Positions 27,701 to 41,300 of a DNA stretch of 64,000 nt are shown piece by piece. A program made the translations under genes and the position numbers. The notes below the pieces were generated by a model that saw only the letters and a list, made by a program, of their open reading frames with translations, searched no databases and had not been told where the DNA came from. Source of the DNA: Homarus americanus (taxonomy: Eukaryota > Arthropoda > Malacostraca > Decapoda > Nephropidae); NCBI RefSeq assembly GCF_018991925.1, contig NW_024756803.1, positions 1 through 64,000 of the forward strand, in the 5' to 3' direction. Position 1 is the first letter of the stretch. Each line of letters starts with the position of its first letter.

Positions 27701-27845
27701 CAGTGGTGTACTCTGGTGAGTGTCTGGGTGTCCCTGGGAGGCCAGAGGTGCACCTGGGAGGCCAGAGGAACCTGGAGTGCCAGGTGTACCTGGGAGGCCG
27801 GAGGTGCACTTGGGAGTGTCAGGTGTGTACCAGGAGTGCCAGGAG
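18760..27845 (+). repeat. Mixed, indel-rich repeat domain
   Basis: Base repeat with scattered HOR-A anchors (about 20,186, 22,090, 24,891, 26,926 weak, 27,503), B signatures (about 21,561 and 24,341; a degraded one near 19,627), D signatures (about 19,928, 20,992, 22,930, 23,430, 26,221) and H signatures (GTGTCAAGGTGCACCTGAG, about 22,710, 25,335, 25,505). GGAGGCCAGAGG and GGAGGTCAGAGG units are very common in place of GGAGTGTCAGAGG, shifting phase repeatedly. No gene or mobile element is visible. Confidence 0.8.
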
Positions 27846-28280
27846 GAGGTCACTGTCAGAGGTGTACCTGGTAATGTCAGTGGTGTACCTGGGAGTGTCA
27901 GAGGTGTATCTGGGAGTGTCATTGGTATCCCTGGGAGTGTCAGAGGTGTATCTTGAAGTGTCAGAGGTGTATCTGGGAGTGTCAGAGATGTACCTGGGAG
28001 TGTCTGAGGTGTATCTTGAAGTGTCAGAGGTGTACCTGGGAGTATCAGTGGTGTACCTGGAGTGTCTGAGGTGTACCTGGGAGTGTCTGAGGTGTACCTG
28101 GGAGTGTCTGAGGTGCATGGCGGAGTGTGAGAGGGTGTACCTGGCAGTGTCAGCGGTGTACCTGGGAGTGTTGGCGGTGTACCTGGGAGTGTCAGCGGGT
28201 GTACCTGGGAGTTTCAGAGGTATACCTGGAGTATCAGAGGTGTACCTGGAGAGTCAGAGGTATACCTGGGAGTGTCTGAG
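27845..28280 (+). repeat. F+B composite block, copy 1
   Basis: The block starts with CCTGGTAATGTCAGTGG and runs through GTATCTGGGAGTGTC units and two GGTGTATCTTGAAGTGTC units. It then reaches AGTATCAGTGGTGTACC, several TGTCTGAGG units, a CAGTGTCAGCGG unit, GGAGTTTCAGAGGTATACC and GGAGAGTCAGAGG. The same order is seen at 45,080-45,500 and 46,375-46,840. Confidence 0.75.
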
Positions 28281-31200
28281 GTGTACCTGGCAGTGTCTGA
28301 GGTGTACCTGGCAGTGTCGGAGGTGTACCTGGGGAGTGGGGCAGAACCTGGGAGTGTCAGGGTGTACCTGGGAGTTTCAGAGGTATACCTGGGATTATTA
28401 GAGGTGTACCTGGGAGAGTCAGAGTATACCTGGGAGTGTCTGAGGTGTTCCCTAGTGTCTGAGGTGCACCTGGCAGTGTCAGCGGTGTACCTGGGAGTGT
28501 CAGCGGTGTACCTGGAGTGTCAGAGGTGTACCTGGGAGTTTCAGAGGATGCCTGGGATTATTAGAGGTGTACCTGGAGAGTCAGGAGTGGCTACCCTGGG
28601 GAGTGTCTGAGGTGTACCTGGCAGTGTCTGGAGGTGCACCTAGCAGTGTCAGCGGTGTACCTGAGTGTCAGCGGTGAACCTGGGAGGTCAGAGGTGTACC
28701 TGGGAGTGTCAGAGGTGTACCTGGGAGTGTCAGGGTGTACCTGGGAGCATCAGAGGTGTACCTGGGAGGCTCAGAGGTGTACCTGAGCACATAGGTGTAT
28801 ATTGAAGGGGTCAGTGGTGTACCTGGGAGTGTCAGAGTTGCATCTGGGAGTGTCATTGGTGTCCCTGGAGACCAGGAGGTGTACCTGGGAGTGTCAGAGG
28901 TGTACCTGGGAGTGCCTGGCAGGTGCATCTTGAAGTGTCAGTGGTGTGCACCTGGGAGTGTCAGAGGTGTATCTGGGAGTGTCATTGATGTCCTGGGAGC
29001 ACTGTAGGAGGTGTACCTGGGAGTGTCAGAGGTGTACTGGGAGGTCATAGGTGTATCTTGAAGTACAGTGGTGTAACTGGGAGGCCAGAGTTGTATCTGG
29101 AAGTGTCAGAGGTATCGGGGAGGTCAGAGGTGTACCTGGGAGGTCTGAGGTGTATCCTGAAGTGTCAGAGGTGTACCTGGGAGCATTCGGTGGTGTGTAA
29201 ATCTGGGAGGCTCCTGAGGGTGTACCTGGGAGTGTCTGAGGTGTACCTGGGAGGTCAGCGGTATACCTGGGAGTGTCAGCGGTGTAATCTGGGAGTTCAG
29301 GAGGTATACCTGGGAGTAACAGGAGGTGCACCTGGTGAGAGTCAGAGGCATAGTCTGGTGTCTGGAGGTGCAATCTGGCAGTGTCCGAGGTGCAATCTGG
29401 TGCAGTTTCCAGCGGTGTACCTGGGCGTCAGCGGTGTACCTGGGAGTAATAGAGGTACCTGAGTGTCAGAGGTATACCTGGCAGTGTCAGAGGTGTACCT
29501 GGCAGTGTCAGAGGTGTACCTGGGACTGTCTGAGGTGGCACCTGGGAGTGTCGGAGGTGTACCTGGGATTGTCGGCGGTGTACCTGGGAGTGTCAGAGGT
29601 GTACCTGGGAGTGTCTGAGGAGTACCTGGGAGTGTCAGAGGTGTACCTGGGAGTGTGTGACGTGTACCTGGGAGGTCAGCGGTGTACCTGGGAGTAATAG
29701 AGGTACCTGGGGAGTGTCAGAGGTATACCTGGTGGCGTCAGAGGTGTACCTGGCAGTGTCAGAGGGGTACCTGGGACTGTCTGAGGTGTACCTGGGAGTG
29801 TCGGAGGTGTACCTGGGATTGTCATGCAGTACCTGGGAGGCCAGGAGGTGTTCCTGGGAGTGTCTGAGGAGTACCTTGGAGGTCAGAGGTGTACCTGGGA
29901 GTGTGCGTGACGTGCACCCGGGGAGGCCAGGTGCACCTGGGAGTGTCAGCGGTGTACCTGGGAGTGTCAGCGGTGTACCTGGGAGGCCAGAGGTGTACCT
30001 GGGAGTATTGGAGGTGTACCTGGGAGTGTCTTAGGTGTACTTGGCAGTGTCAGAGGTGGACCTGGGATTGTCAGGGATGTAACTGGGGAGTGTCTGAGGT
30101 ACCTGGCAGTGTCTGAGGTGTACCTGGCAGTGTCAGCGGTGCACCTGGGAGTGTCAGCGGTGTACCTGGGAGGCCAGGAGGTGTACCTGGGAGTGTCAGA
30201 GGTGTACCTGGGAGCAACAGGTGTACCTGGTAGTGTCAGTGGTGTACCTGGGAGTGTCAGAGGTATATCTGGAGTGTCATTGGTGTTCCTGGGAGTGTCA
30301 GGAGGTGTATCTGGAAGTGTCAGGAGGTGTACTGGGAGTGTCTGGAGGTGTATCTTGAAGGCCAGGAGGTGTTCCGGGAGTGTCAGTGGCGTGCCTGGGA
30401 GTGTCTGATGTGTACCTGGGAGTTTCTGAGGTGTACCTGGAATATCTGAGGTGTGCATGGAGTGTGAGGTGTACCTGGCAGCATCAGCGGTAAATCTGGG
30501 AGTGCCGGCAGCCTGAGGCTCGGGCGGTGCACCTGGGAGTTTCAGAGGTATACCTGGGATTATTAGGAGTGCACCTGGAGAGTCAGAGGCATACCTGGGA
30601 GTGTCTGGAGGTGTACCTGGCAGTGTCTGAGGTGTACCTGCAGTGTCAGCGGTGTGCACTGGGAGTGTCAGCGGTGTACCTGGGAGTGTTAGAGGCACCT
30701 GGGAGGCCAGAGGTGTACCGGAGGCTCAGGGTGTACCTGGGAGTATCAGAGGTGTACCTGGGAGTGTCAGAGGTGTCTGAGTGTCATAGTGGCATCTTGA
30801 AGTGTCAGTGGTGAACCTGGGAGGCTCGTGAGGTGTATCCTGGGATGTCACAGTCCTAGAGCATCAGAGGTGCACCTGGGAGTGTCAGAGGTGTACCTGG
30901 GAGTGTCATAGGTGCATCTTGAAGTGTCAGTGGTGTACCTGGGGAGGTCAGAGGTGTATCTGGGAGGCCACTGGTGTCCCTGGGTGAGTGTCAGGAGTTG
31001 TATCTGGAAGTGTCAGGAGGGGTGTATCAGAGGCCAGAGGTACCTGGGAGTGTCTGAGGTGTATCTTGAAGTGTCAGAGGTGTACCTGGGAGTATCAGTG
31101 GTGTACCTGGGAGTGTCTGGAGGTGTACCTGGGAGTGTCTGAGGTGTACCTTTATGTCAGCGGTGTATCTGGGGAGGTCAGTGCATACCTGGGAGTGTCA

Positions 31201-32175
31201 GAGGTGTACCTTGGAGTGCCTCAGAGGTACCTGGAGCACACAGGTGCACCTGAGAGTGTCAGTGGTGTGCACCTGGGAGGTCAGAGTGTGCATATCTGGG
31301 AGGCCATTTGGAGTCTCCTGGGAGGCCGAGGTGTATCTGGGAAGTGTCAGAGGTGTACCTGGGAGTGTCAGAGGTGTGTGCACCTGGGAGTGTCTGGAGG
31401 TGCATTCCCAAGTGTCAGAGGTGTCCTGGGAGGCCAGTGGCGTGCCTGGGAGTGTCTGATGGGGTACCTGGGAGTTTCTGAGGTGTACCTGAATATTCTG
31501 TGCGCTACGGAGGTGAGAGGTGTACCTGGCAGTATCAGCGTGTACCTGGAGTGTCAGCGGTGGAGCCTGGGAGGTCATGGTGTACCTGGGAGTTTCAGAG
31601 GTATACCTGGGATTATTAGAGGTGTACCTGGAGAGTCAGAGGCGTATGTCTGGAGTGTCTGAGGTGTACCTGGCAGTGTCTGAGGTGTACCTGGCAGTGT
31701 CAGCGGTGCAATCTGGCAGTGTCAGCGTGTGCACCTGGGAGGTCAGAGGTGCACCCAGGTGTCAGGAGGTGTACCTGGGAGTGTCAGGGTGTACCTGGGG
31801 AGAAGGAGAGGTGTACCTGGGAGTGTCAGAGGTGTACCTGGGAGGTCATAGGTGTATCTTGAAGTGTCAGTGGTGAACCTGGGGAGGCCAGAGGTGTATC
31901 TGGGAGGCTTACAGTTCCTGGGAGTATCAGAGGTGTACCTTGGGAGTGTCAGGAGGTGTACCTGGGAGTGTCATAGGTGTATCTTGAAGTGTCAGTGGTG
32001 CACCTGGAGTGTCAGAGGTGTATCTGGAGTGCCATTGGTGTCCCTGCGAGTGTCAGAGTTGTATCTGGAAGTGTCAGAGGTGTATCGGGGAGGCCAGAGG
32101 TGTACCTGGGGAGGTCTGAGAGGTGTGCATCTTGAAGTGTCAGAGGTGTACCTGGGAGCATCAGTGGTGTAATCT
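28280..32175 (+). repeat. F-rich domain
   Basis: ATCTTGAAGTGTC units cluster here at about 28,928, 29,055, 30,352, 30,793, 30,916, 31,066, 31,855, 31,981 and 32,128, usually followed by AGTGGTGTACC or AGAGGTGTACC. B signatures lie at about 28,391, 28,551, 30,551 and 31,611. The sequence is otherwise the ordinary 21-bp repeat with phase-breaking indels. No gene is visible. Confidence 0.8.
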
Positions 32176-34380
32176 GGGAGCGCCCTGAGGTACCTGGGGA
32201 TGTCTGAGGTGCAATCTGGGAGGTCAGCGGTAAAACCTGGGGAGTGTCATGTATACCTGGGAGGTCAGCGGTGTACCTGGGAGCTCCAGGAGGTGGCTAA
32301 CACCCTGGGTGCAGTCTGAGGTGTACCTGGCAGTCTGAGGTGTACCTGGCAGTGTCAGTTGCAGCCCCTGGGAGTGTCAGCGGTGTACCTGGGAGTACAG
32401 AGGCGCACCTGGGAGGTCAGAGGTGTACCTTGGGAGTGTCAGGATGCACCTGGGAGGCTCAGGAGGTGTACCTGGGAGGTCTGAGTGCACCTGGGAGTGT
32501 CTGAGGTGGCACCTGGGAGGCCGAGGAGCAATGGGAGTGTCAGAGGTGCATCTGGGAGTGTCTGGGGTGTCCCCTGGGAGGTCAGAGGTGCACTTGGTGT
32601 CAGAGGTGCACCTGGAGTGTCGGAGGTGTGTCTTGAGAGTGTGAGGGGTGTACCTGGTAGTACTTCAGGGGTGTACCTGGGAGGTCACAGGTGTACCTGG
32701 GAGTGTCTGAGGTGTACCTGGGAGTGTTCAGAGGTGCACCTGGGAGTGTCTGGAGGTGCACCTGGGAGTGTCAGTGAGGCCTGGGAGGACAGGGGTGTTC
32801 TCGGAGTGTCAGAGGTGTACCTGGGAGGCTGTGACGAATACCTGGGAGCATGAGAGGAGTACCTTTGTGTCAGGAGGTGTACCTGGGAGGTCAGAGGTGA
32901 ACCTGGGAGGCTCAGGGGTGTACCTGGGAGTGTTGGCTGTTATACCTGGGAGGCTCAGGAGGTGTACCTGGGAGTATCGGAGGTGTACCTGAGAGTGTGA
33001 GGGTGTACCTGGGAGGCCAGGGGTGTACCTGGGAGGCCAGAGGTGTACCTGGAGTCTGAGGTACTCTGGGAGTGTTCAGAGGTACCTGGGAGTGTCTGAG
33101 GTGTACTCTGGGAGGCCAGTGGTGTACCTGGGAGGACAGAGGTGTCTCGAGTGTCAGAGGTGTACCTGGGAGTGCCAGACGAGTACCTGGGAGCATCAGT
33201 GGAGTACCTTTTGCAGGTGTCAGAGGTGTAATCTGGGAGGCCAGAGGTTGTACCTGGATTGGTTGAGGTGTACCTTGCCAGTGTCAGAGGTGTACCTGCG
33301 TTAGAGGCACCTGGAGTGTCTGAGGTGCACTGGCAGTGTTAGAGGTGTACCTGGGAGTGTCTGGAGGTGTACCTGTGATTGTCAGAGGTGTACCTGGGAG
33401 TGTCAGAGGTGTACCTGGGTGTGTCTGAGGTGTACCTGTGAGTGTCAGAGGAGTACCTGGGAGTGTCTGAGGCGTACCTGGGCGTGTCTGAGGTGTACCT
33501 GGCAGTGTCTGAAGTGTACCTGGCAGTGGCTGTACCTGGGAGTGTCAGCGGTGTACCTGGGAGGCCAGAGGTGTACCAGGGAGTATCTGAGGTGTAACTG
33601 GGAGTGTCAGGGGTGTACGCGGGAGTGTCAGAGGTTTAACTGGTAGTGTCTGGAGTGTACCTGGGAGTGTCTGAGGTGTACCTAGAGTGTCAGAGGAGCA
33701 CCTGGGAATGTCAGAGGACCTGGGAGGTCCAGTGCACCTGAAGCGCCATAGGTGTTCCTGGGAGTGTCAGAGGTGTGCACTTGGGAGAGCCAGGATGGTG
33801 TACCTGGAGTGTGAGTGGTGTACCTGAAATGTCAGAGGTGTACTCTGGGAGTGTCTGAGGTGTACCTGGTAGTGTATGAGGTGTACCTGGGAGGGCCAGT
33901 GGTAACAGGGGAGGTCAGAGGAGAAATCCTGGGAGTTTCAGAGGTGTACCTGGGAGTGTCAGAGGTATACCTTGGCAGGCCAGAGGTGTACCTGGCAGTG
34001 TCAGAGGTACCTGGGACTGTCTGGAGGTGTACCTGGGAGTGTCGGAGGTGTACTCTGGATTGTCGGCGGTGTACCTGGGAGTGTCAGAGGTACCTGGGAG
34101 TGTCTGAGGAGCACTGGGAGTGTCAGAGGTGTACCTGGGAGTGTGACGTACCTGGGAGAGTCAGAGGTGCACCTGGGAGCAAGCCAGTGGTGTACCTGGG
34201 AGTGTCATGGTGCAATCTGATTGTCAGAGGTGTACCTGGGAGTATTGGAGGTGCAATTGGGAGTGTCTTAGGTGTACTTGCGAGTGTCAGAGGTAAATCT
34301 GGATTGTCAGGGGATGTAACTGGGAGTGTCTGAGGTGTACTCTGGGAGTGTCTGAGGTGCACTGAGGTCAAGTGTACCTA
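32175..34380 (+). repeat. Mixed repeat with C-like, B' and E-like segments
   Basis: About 32,280-32,380 is locally irregular (for example GGCTAACACCCTGGG and TTGCAGCCCCTGGGAG). C-like text occurs near 32,851 and 33,206, a B' element at about 33,471-33,530, and an E-like block at about 33,780-33,905 (GCCAGGATGGTG, TGAAATGTCAGAGG, GGTAGTGTATGAGG). This E-like block resembles those at about 445-545 and in the 47-64 kb domain. No gene is visible. Confidence 0.75.
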
Positions 34381-35340
34381 GAAGTGCGTCAGCGGTGTAC
34401 CTGGGGAGGCTGGCGGCATACCTGGGAGCATTCAAGGTGCACCTTGGAGTGTCAGAGGCGTTTTTGAGTAGTATCTGAGGTACCTGGGGTGTCTGGGTGT
34501 ACGGGAGTGTCTGAGGAATACCTGGGGGTATAAGTGTTGTACCGGAGTATCCGAGATGTACCAGGGAGTGCCAGAGGTGTACCTGGGAGTGTCAGTGGTG
34601 TACCTGGGAGTGTCAGAGGTGTGCCTGGGAATGTCTGAGGTGTGCTTGGGGTGTAGGGGTGTACCTGGGGTGTCAGGTGTGTGCCAGGGGAGTGTTAGAG
34701 GAGTACCTGCGAGTGTCAGAAGTGTACCTGGGAGTGTCATAGATGTACCTGGTAATGTCAGTGGTGTACCTGGGAGTGTGAGAGGTGTACCTGGGACTAT
34801 CAGAGGAGTACATGGGAGTGTCAGGGTTGTACCTGGGAGTGTCAGTGGTGTACCTGGGAGTGTCTGAGGTGTACCTGGGAGTGTCTGAGGTGTACCTGGG
34901 AGTATCTGAGGTGTACATGGAGTGTCAGAGGTGTACCTGGCAGTGTCAGCGGTGTACCTGGAAGTGTCAGCGGTGTACCTGGGAGTGTCAGGGGTATACC
35001 TGGGAGTATCAAGGTGTACCTTGGAGTGTCAGAGGTGTTTTGGGAGTATCTGAGGGTACTGGGGTGTCTGAGGTGTGCCTGGGGTGTCTGAGGAGTACCT
35101 GGGAGTGTAAGTGTTGGACCTGGGGTATCAGAGATGTACCAGAGAGTGCCAGAGGTGTGCCTGGGAGTGTCAGTGGTGTACCTGGGAGTGTCAGGAGGTG
35201 TGCCTGGGAATGTCTGAGGTGTGCCTGGGGTGTATGAGGTGTATCTGGGAGTGTCAGGTGTGTACCGGGAGGGTGTGTCAGAGGTACCTGCGAGTGTCTG
35301 AGGTGTACGCTTGGGTGTCAGAGGTGTACCTGTGAGTGTC
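34380..35340 (+). repeat. HOR-A tandem pair, second site
   Basis: Anchors lie at about 34,460 and 35,037 (about 577 bp apart) with the same internal order as at 17.7-18.8 kb. That order includes GTATAAGTGTTGTACC, CCGAGATGTACCAGGGAG, TACCTGGTAATGTCAG and GACTATCAGAGGAGTACATG. Several units here carry GTGTGCC and CTGGGGTG, linking it to the 14.3-17.7 kb variant domain. The interval ends in GGGGTATACCTGGGAGTATC, the lead-in to the second anchor. Confidence 0.85.
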
Positions 35341-38300
35341 ATAGGTGTGTGTACCTGGGAGGTCAGGTGGTGCAATCTGGGAGGCCAGGAGGTGCACTTG
35401 GAATGTCTGAGGTGTACCTGGGAGGTAAGGAGGTGCATCTGGGAGTGTCAGGTGTACCAGGGAGTGTGAGAGGTGTACCTGGCAGTGTCAGCGGTGTGCC
35501 TGGGAGTGTCAGAGGAGTACCTGGGAGTTTTAGAGGTGTACCTGGGAGCATCAGGAGTGCATACCTGGCAGTGTCAGAGGTACCTGGCAGTGTCAGAGGT
35601 GTACCTGGGACTGTCTGAGGTGTACCTGGGAGTGTCGGAGGTGTACCTGGATTGTCGGTGGTGTACCTGGGAGGTCAGGAGGTGTACCTGGGAGGTCTGA
35701 GGAGTACCTGGGAGTGTCAGAGGCAGTAGTCCTGGGAGTGTTCCACGTACCTGGGAGGTCAGAGGTGCACCTGGGAGTGTCAGGGGTGCACCTGGGAGGC
35801 CGGGGGCGGTGTACCTGGGAGCAACAGAGGTGTACCTGGGAGCATTGAGGTGTACCTGGGAGTGTCTTAGGTGTGTAACTGGGGAGGTCAGAGGTGTGAC
35901 CTGGGATTGTCAGGGGATGTAATCCGGGAATGTCTGAGGTGTACCTGGTGCCTGAGGTGTACCTGGCAGCGTCAGCGGTGTATCTGGGAGTGTCAGCGGT
36001 GTACTGGAGTGTCAGAGGTGTACCTGGGAGGCCAGGAGGTGTACCTGGGAGGCCACAGGTGTACCTGGAAGTGTCAGTGGTGCACCTGGGAGGCCAGAGG
36101 TGTATCTGGAGTGCTCATTGCGTCCCTGGTGTCAGAGGTGTATCTGAAGTGTCAGGTGTACCTGGGAATATCAGAGGTGTACCTGGGAGTGTCTGAGGTG
36201 TATCTTGTGGGTGCGTCAGAGGTGTCCTGGGAGTGCCAGTGTATGTGCACCTGGGAGTGTCTGATGTACCTGGGAGTTTCTGAGGCACCTGGGAATATCT
36301 GAGGTGTATATGGAGTGTGAGGAGGGGTGCACGTGGCAGTGTCAGTGGTGTAATCTGGGAGGCCTTCAGCGGTGAAACTGGGGAGGTCAGCGGTGTACCT
36401 GGGAGTTTTAGAGGTATACCTGGATTATTAGAGGTGTACCTGAGAGTCAGAGGTGGCTCTGGAGTGTCTGAGTGTGTACCTGGCAGTGTCTGAGGTGTAC
36501 CTTGGCAGTGTCAGGGGTGTACCTGGGAGGTCAGCGGTGTACCTGGGAGGCTCAGGAGGTGTACCTGGGAGTGTCTTGTGTACCTGGGAGTGTCTGAGGT
36601 GTACCTGGGAGTGCCTGTGAGGAGTACCTGAGTGTCAGAGGTGTATCTGGGAGGTCTGATGTCCCTGGGTGAGTGCCTCAGAGGTGTACCTGGGTGTCAA
36701 AGGTGAACCTGGGAGTATCGTGGAGGTGTACCTTGAGTTTCCTGGAGGTGCACTGGGAGGCCAGAGGTGCACCTGGGAGTTTTAGAGGCTTTACCTGGGA
36801 GTGTCTGAGTACCTGGGCGTGTCTGAGGTGTAATTTGGCAGTGTCTCGAAATGCAAATCTGGAACGTCAGGGCATACCTGGGAGCACCAAGGGTGTACCT
36901 TTGGGAGAGTCAGGAGGTGTTTTTGGGAGTATCTGAGGAGTACCTGGGAGTGTCTGAGGTACCTGGGAGGTCAGAGGAGTACCTGGGAGTGTAAGGTTGT
37001 ACCTGGGAGCATCAGAGAAGTACCAGGGAGGCCAGGAGGTGCACTCTGGGAGGCCAGTGGCGTGTACCTGGGAGGTGAAGAGGTGTACTTGGGAGTGTCA
37101 GGTGTACCAGAGAGTGTCAGAGGAGTACCCAGGAGTGTCAGAGGGGTATCTGGGAGTGTCAGGGGTGTACCTGGGAGGTCAGTCAGAGATGTACCTGAAG
37201 TGTCAGGAGGTGTACCTGGAGTGTCAGAGGTGCACCTGGGAGTGTCAGGGTTGTACCTGGGAGTGTCGGAGGTGTACCTGGGAGGTCAGGAGTGTACCTG
37301 GAGTGTCTGAGGTGTACCTGTTGGAAGCAGTCAGAGGAGCACTGGGAGGCCAGGAGGTGTGTCTGGGAGGCCTGGTGCACTGGAGAGTGTCTGAGGTGTA
37401 CCTGGGAGTGTCTGGAGATGTACCTGGCAGGCTCGGGGCGGTGTACCTGGAGTGTCTGAGGTGTACCTGGGAGTGTTCAGAGGTGTACCTGGAGTGTCTC
37501 AGGTGGCCTGGGGAGTGTCAGGAGGTGTACTCCTGGGAGTGTCTGACGTACCTGGGAGTGCCAGAGGTGTACCTGGGAGGCCAGGGGTGTACTCTGGGAG
37601 GTCAGCGGTGTACCTGGGAGTGTCAGGAGGTGTACCTGGGAGTAGCTGGAGGTGTACCTGGGAGTGTCTTAGGTACTTAGAGTAAGCCAGAGGTGGACCT
37701 GGGATTGTCAGGGATGTGTAACTGGGAGGTCTGAGGTACCTGGCAGTGTCTGAGGTGTACCTGGCAGCGTCATGGTGTGTACCTGGGAGGCCAGCGGTGT
37801 ACCTTGGAGTTAGTCAGAGGTATACCTGGGAGGCCAGATGTGGGTAAATTGGGAGGTCATAGGTGTACCAGAAAGGCTGGGGTGGTGTACATGGGAGGTC
37901 AGATGTGTATCTGGAGTGTCACAGGTTCCAGGAGGCCAGAGGTGCATTTTGAAGTGTCAGAGGTGTCCCTGGAGTGGCAGTGGCACCTGGGAGGCGTCTG
38001 ATGTGTACCTGGGAGTTTCTGGAGGTGTACCTGGGAATATCTGAGGTGTATATGGAGGTGAGAGGTGTACGTGACAGTGTCAGCGGTGTACCTGGGAGTG
38101 TCAGGGCGGTGAACTGGGAGTGCTCGGGCGGTGTACCTGGAGTTTCCCAGAGGTATACCTGGGATTATTAGGAGGTGTTCTGGAGAGTCAGGAGGTATAC
38201 CTGGGAGTGTCTGGAGGTGTACCTGGCAGTGTCTGAGGTGCACCCAAGTGTCAGGGTGTACCTGGGAGTGTCAGCGGTGCAATCTGGGAGGTCAGAGGTG

Positions 38301-41300
38301 TACCCTGGTAGTAACAGAGGTGTACCTGGGGAGTGTCAGGGTGTGCAACTGGGGAGTACTCAGAGGTGTGTACCTGGGAGGTCTTGAGGTACCTGGGAGT
38401 GTCTGAGGTGTACCTGGGGAGGTCAGGAGGAGTACCTGGGAGGCTCAGAGGTGCATCTGGGAGTGTCTGGGGTGTCCTGGGAGTGGGGAGGTGTACCTGG
38501 GTGTCAGCAGAACCTGGGAGTATCGGAGGTGTACCTGAGTTTCTGGAGGTGTACCTGGGAGTGTCAGAGGTGCACCTGAGTGTCAGAGGCTTACCTGGGA
38601 GTGTCTGAGGCGCACCTGGGCGTGTAAGTTCCTGAGTGTGTACCTTGGCAGTGTCTGAAACTTCCCACCTGGGAACGTCAGGGTATTACCTGGGAGCATC
38701 ATGGTGTACCTTGAGAGTCAGAGGGTTTTGGGAGTATCCGAGGAGCACCTGGGAGCGTCTCGAGGGTGTACCTGAGAGCAAGTCAGAGGAGTACCTGGGA
38801 GTGGGGCAAGTGTACCTGGAGTATCAGAGAAGTACCAGGGAGCAGGAGGTGTACCTGGGAGTGTCAGTGGTGTACCTGAGAGTCAGGAGGTATGGGCCTG
38901 GGAGTGTCTGAGGTACCTGGCAGTGTCTGAGGTGTACCTGGCAGTGTCAGGGGTGTACCTGGGAGTGTCAGCGGTGTACCTGGAGTGTCAGAGGTGTACC
39001 TGTAGTGTCAGAGGTGTACTCTGGGAGTGTCAGGGGTGTAACTGGGAGTATCAGAGGTGTACCTGGGAGTGTCTTGAGGGCCTGGGAGTGTCTGGAGGTG
39101 TACCTGAGTGTCAGAGGAGTACCTGGGAGGCCAGGAGGTATCTGGGAGGTCTGGTGTCCCTGGGAGTGCTTGTGAGGTACTCTGGTGTCAGCTGTGAACC
39201 TGGGAGTATCGGAGGGTGTACCTGAGTTTCGGAGGTGTACCTGGGAGTGTCAGGAGGTGTACCTGGGAGTGTCAGGAGGTTTTACCTGGGAGTGTCTGAG
39301 GCGTACCTGGGCGTGTCTGAGGTGTACTGGGTGCGTCTGAAATGTACCTGGGAATGTCAGGGGTATACCTGGGAGTATCAAGGGTGTACCTTGGAGAGCT
39401 TCAGAGGTGTTTTTTGGGAGTATCTGAGAGTACCTGGGAGTGTCTGCTGAGGTGTGCACCTGGGAGTGTCAGAGGAGTACCTGGGAGTGTCAGGAGGTGT
39501 ATCTGGGAGTGTCTGGGGTGTCCCTGGGAGGTCAGAGGTGTACCTGGGTGTCAGGCAAAAGAACCTGGGAGTATCGGAGGTGTACCTTGAGTTTCGGAGG
39601 TGTACCTGGGAGTGTCAGAGGTGTACTTGGGAGGCCAGAGGTTTACCTGGGAGTGTCTGAGGCGTACCTGGGCTGTCTGAGGTGCACTCTGGCGCGGCCC
39701 TGAAACAAAAATCTGGGAACGCCTTTCAGGGTATGTAATCTGGAGCATCATGGCACCCTGGGAGAGCCAGGAGGTGCTTTTGGGAGCATCTGAGAGCACC
39801 TGGGAGGTCTGAGGTGTACCTGGGAGGTCAGAGGAGCACCTGGGAGGTTGTACCTGGGAGTATCAGAGAAGTACCAGGGAGTGCCAGAGGTGTACCTGAG
39901 TGTCAGTGGTGTACCTGGGAGTGGTATGAGGTGTACTTGGGAGCAGTCAGGTGTGTACCAGAGAGTGTCAGAGGAGTACCTGCGAGTGTCAGAGGTGTAT
40001 CTGGGAGTCAGGGGTGTACCTGTGGAGTGTCAGAGGTGCACCTGGGAGTGTCAGGAGTGTACCTGGGAGTGTCTGAGGTGCACCTGGAAGTGTCAGAGGA
40101 GCACCTTGGGAGTGTCAGAGGTGTGTCTGGGAGTGTCAAGGTGCACCTGAGATGTCTGAGGTGCACCTGGGAGTGTCTGAGATGCAATCTGGCAGTGTCA
40201 GCGGTGTAACACCTGGGAGTGTCTGAGGTAATCTGGCGAAAGTTCAGAGGGGTGTAATCTGGGAGGTCCGAGGTGCACCTAGGAGTGTCAGTGGTGTACC
40301 TTGGAGTGACAGAGGTGTACCTGGGAGTGTCAGAGGTGCACTCTGGGAGTGCTTTCAGAGGTGTTCCTGGGAGTGTCAGAGGTGTACCTGGGAGTGTCAG
40401 GAGGAGTACCTGGGAGTGTCAGTGGTGTACCTGGGAGGTCTGGGGTGTCCCTGGGAGTGTCAGAGGTGTACCTGGGAGTGTTGGAGGTGCACCTGGGAGT
40501 GTCTGAGGTGCACCTGGGTGTGTCGGAGGTGTACCCAGGAGTGTGAGGGGTGCACCTGGGAGGCCAGGGGTGTACCTGGGGAGTGTCAGAGGTGCACCTG
40601 GGAGTGTTCGAGGCACCTGGGAGTGTTCAGGAGGTGTACCTGGGAGTGTCTGAGGTGTACCTAGGAGGTCAGGTGGTGTGTCTGGGAGTGACAGAGGTGT
40701 TCCTCGGAGGTCAGAGGTGTACCTGGAAGTGTCAGACGAGTACCTGGGAGTATGGGAGGAGTAATCTGGGAGGCCAGGAGGGTGAACCTGGGAGTGCTCA
40801 GCGGTACCTGGGAGTGGCTCACATTGGTGGACCTGGGGAGTGTCAGAGGTGCACCTGGGAGTATCGGAGGTGTACCCGCCAGTGTCAGAGGTGTAATCTG
40901 GGGTGTTAGGGGAGGTGTACCTCGAGTGTCAGAGGTGTACCTGGGAGTGTGAGGGGTGGAACCTGCGAGTGTCAGGAGGTACCTGGGAGTGTCTGGAGGT
41001 GTACCTGGGAGCGTCTCGAGGTGTACCTGGAGGTCAGAGGTGCATCTGGTAGTCATTGGTGTACCTGGGAGTATCAGAGGCACCTGGAAGTGTCAGAGGT
41101 GTACTTGGGAGTGTCGGAGGTGTACCTGGGACTGTCAGGAGGAATAATCACCTGGGAGGTGTACCTGGGAGTGTGAGGGGAACCTGGGAGGCCAGAGGTG
41201 TACCCTGGGAGGCCAGTGGTGCACCAGGGAGGTCTGAGGTGCACCTGGGAGTGTCTGAGGTGCACCTGGGAGGTCAGCGGTAAACGCAGGGAAGCGTCAG
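35340..41300 (+). repeat. Mixed repeat with B, B' and HOR-A anchors
   Basis: HOR-A anchors occur at about 36,919, 38,725, 39,408 and 39,777; B signatures at about 36,421 and 38,161; B' elements near 36,810, 38,610, 39,297 and 39,655. A B' element precedes an anchor by about 110-120 bp in these cases, suggesting a B'-A composite. Text around 39,680-39,760 is irregular (GCGCGGCCCTGAAAC). No gene is visible. Confidence 0.78.

Noticed and set aside
34430..34470. T-runs at HOR-A anchors as poly-A tails or terminators
   Set aside because: Runs are only 4-7 T, sit inside an otherwise normal repeat unit, recur at fixed HOR positions and have no adjacent hairpin or retroelement.
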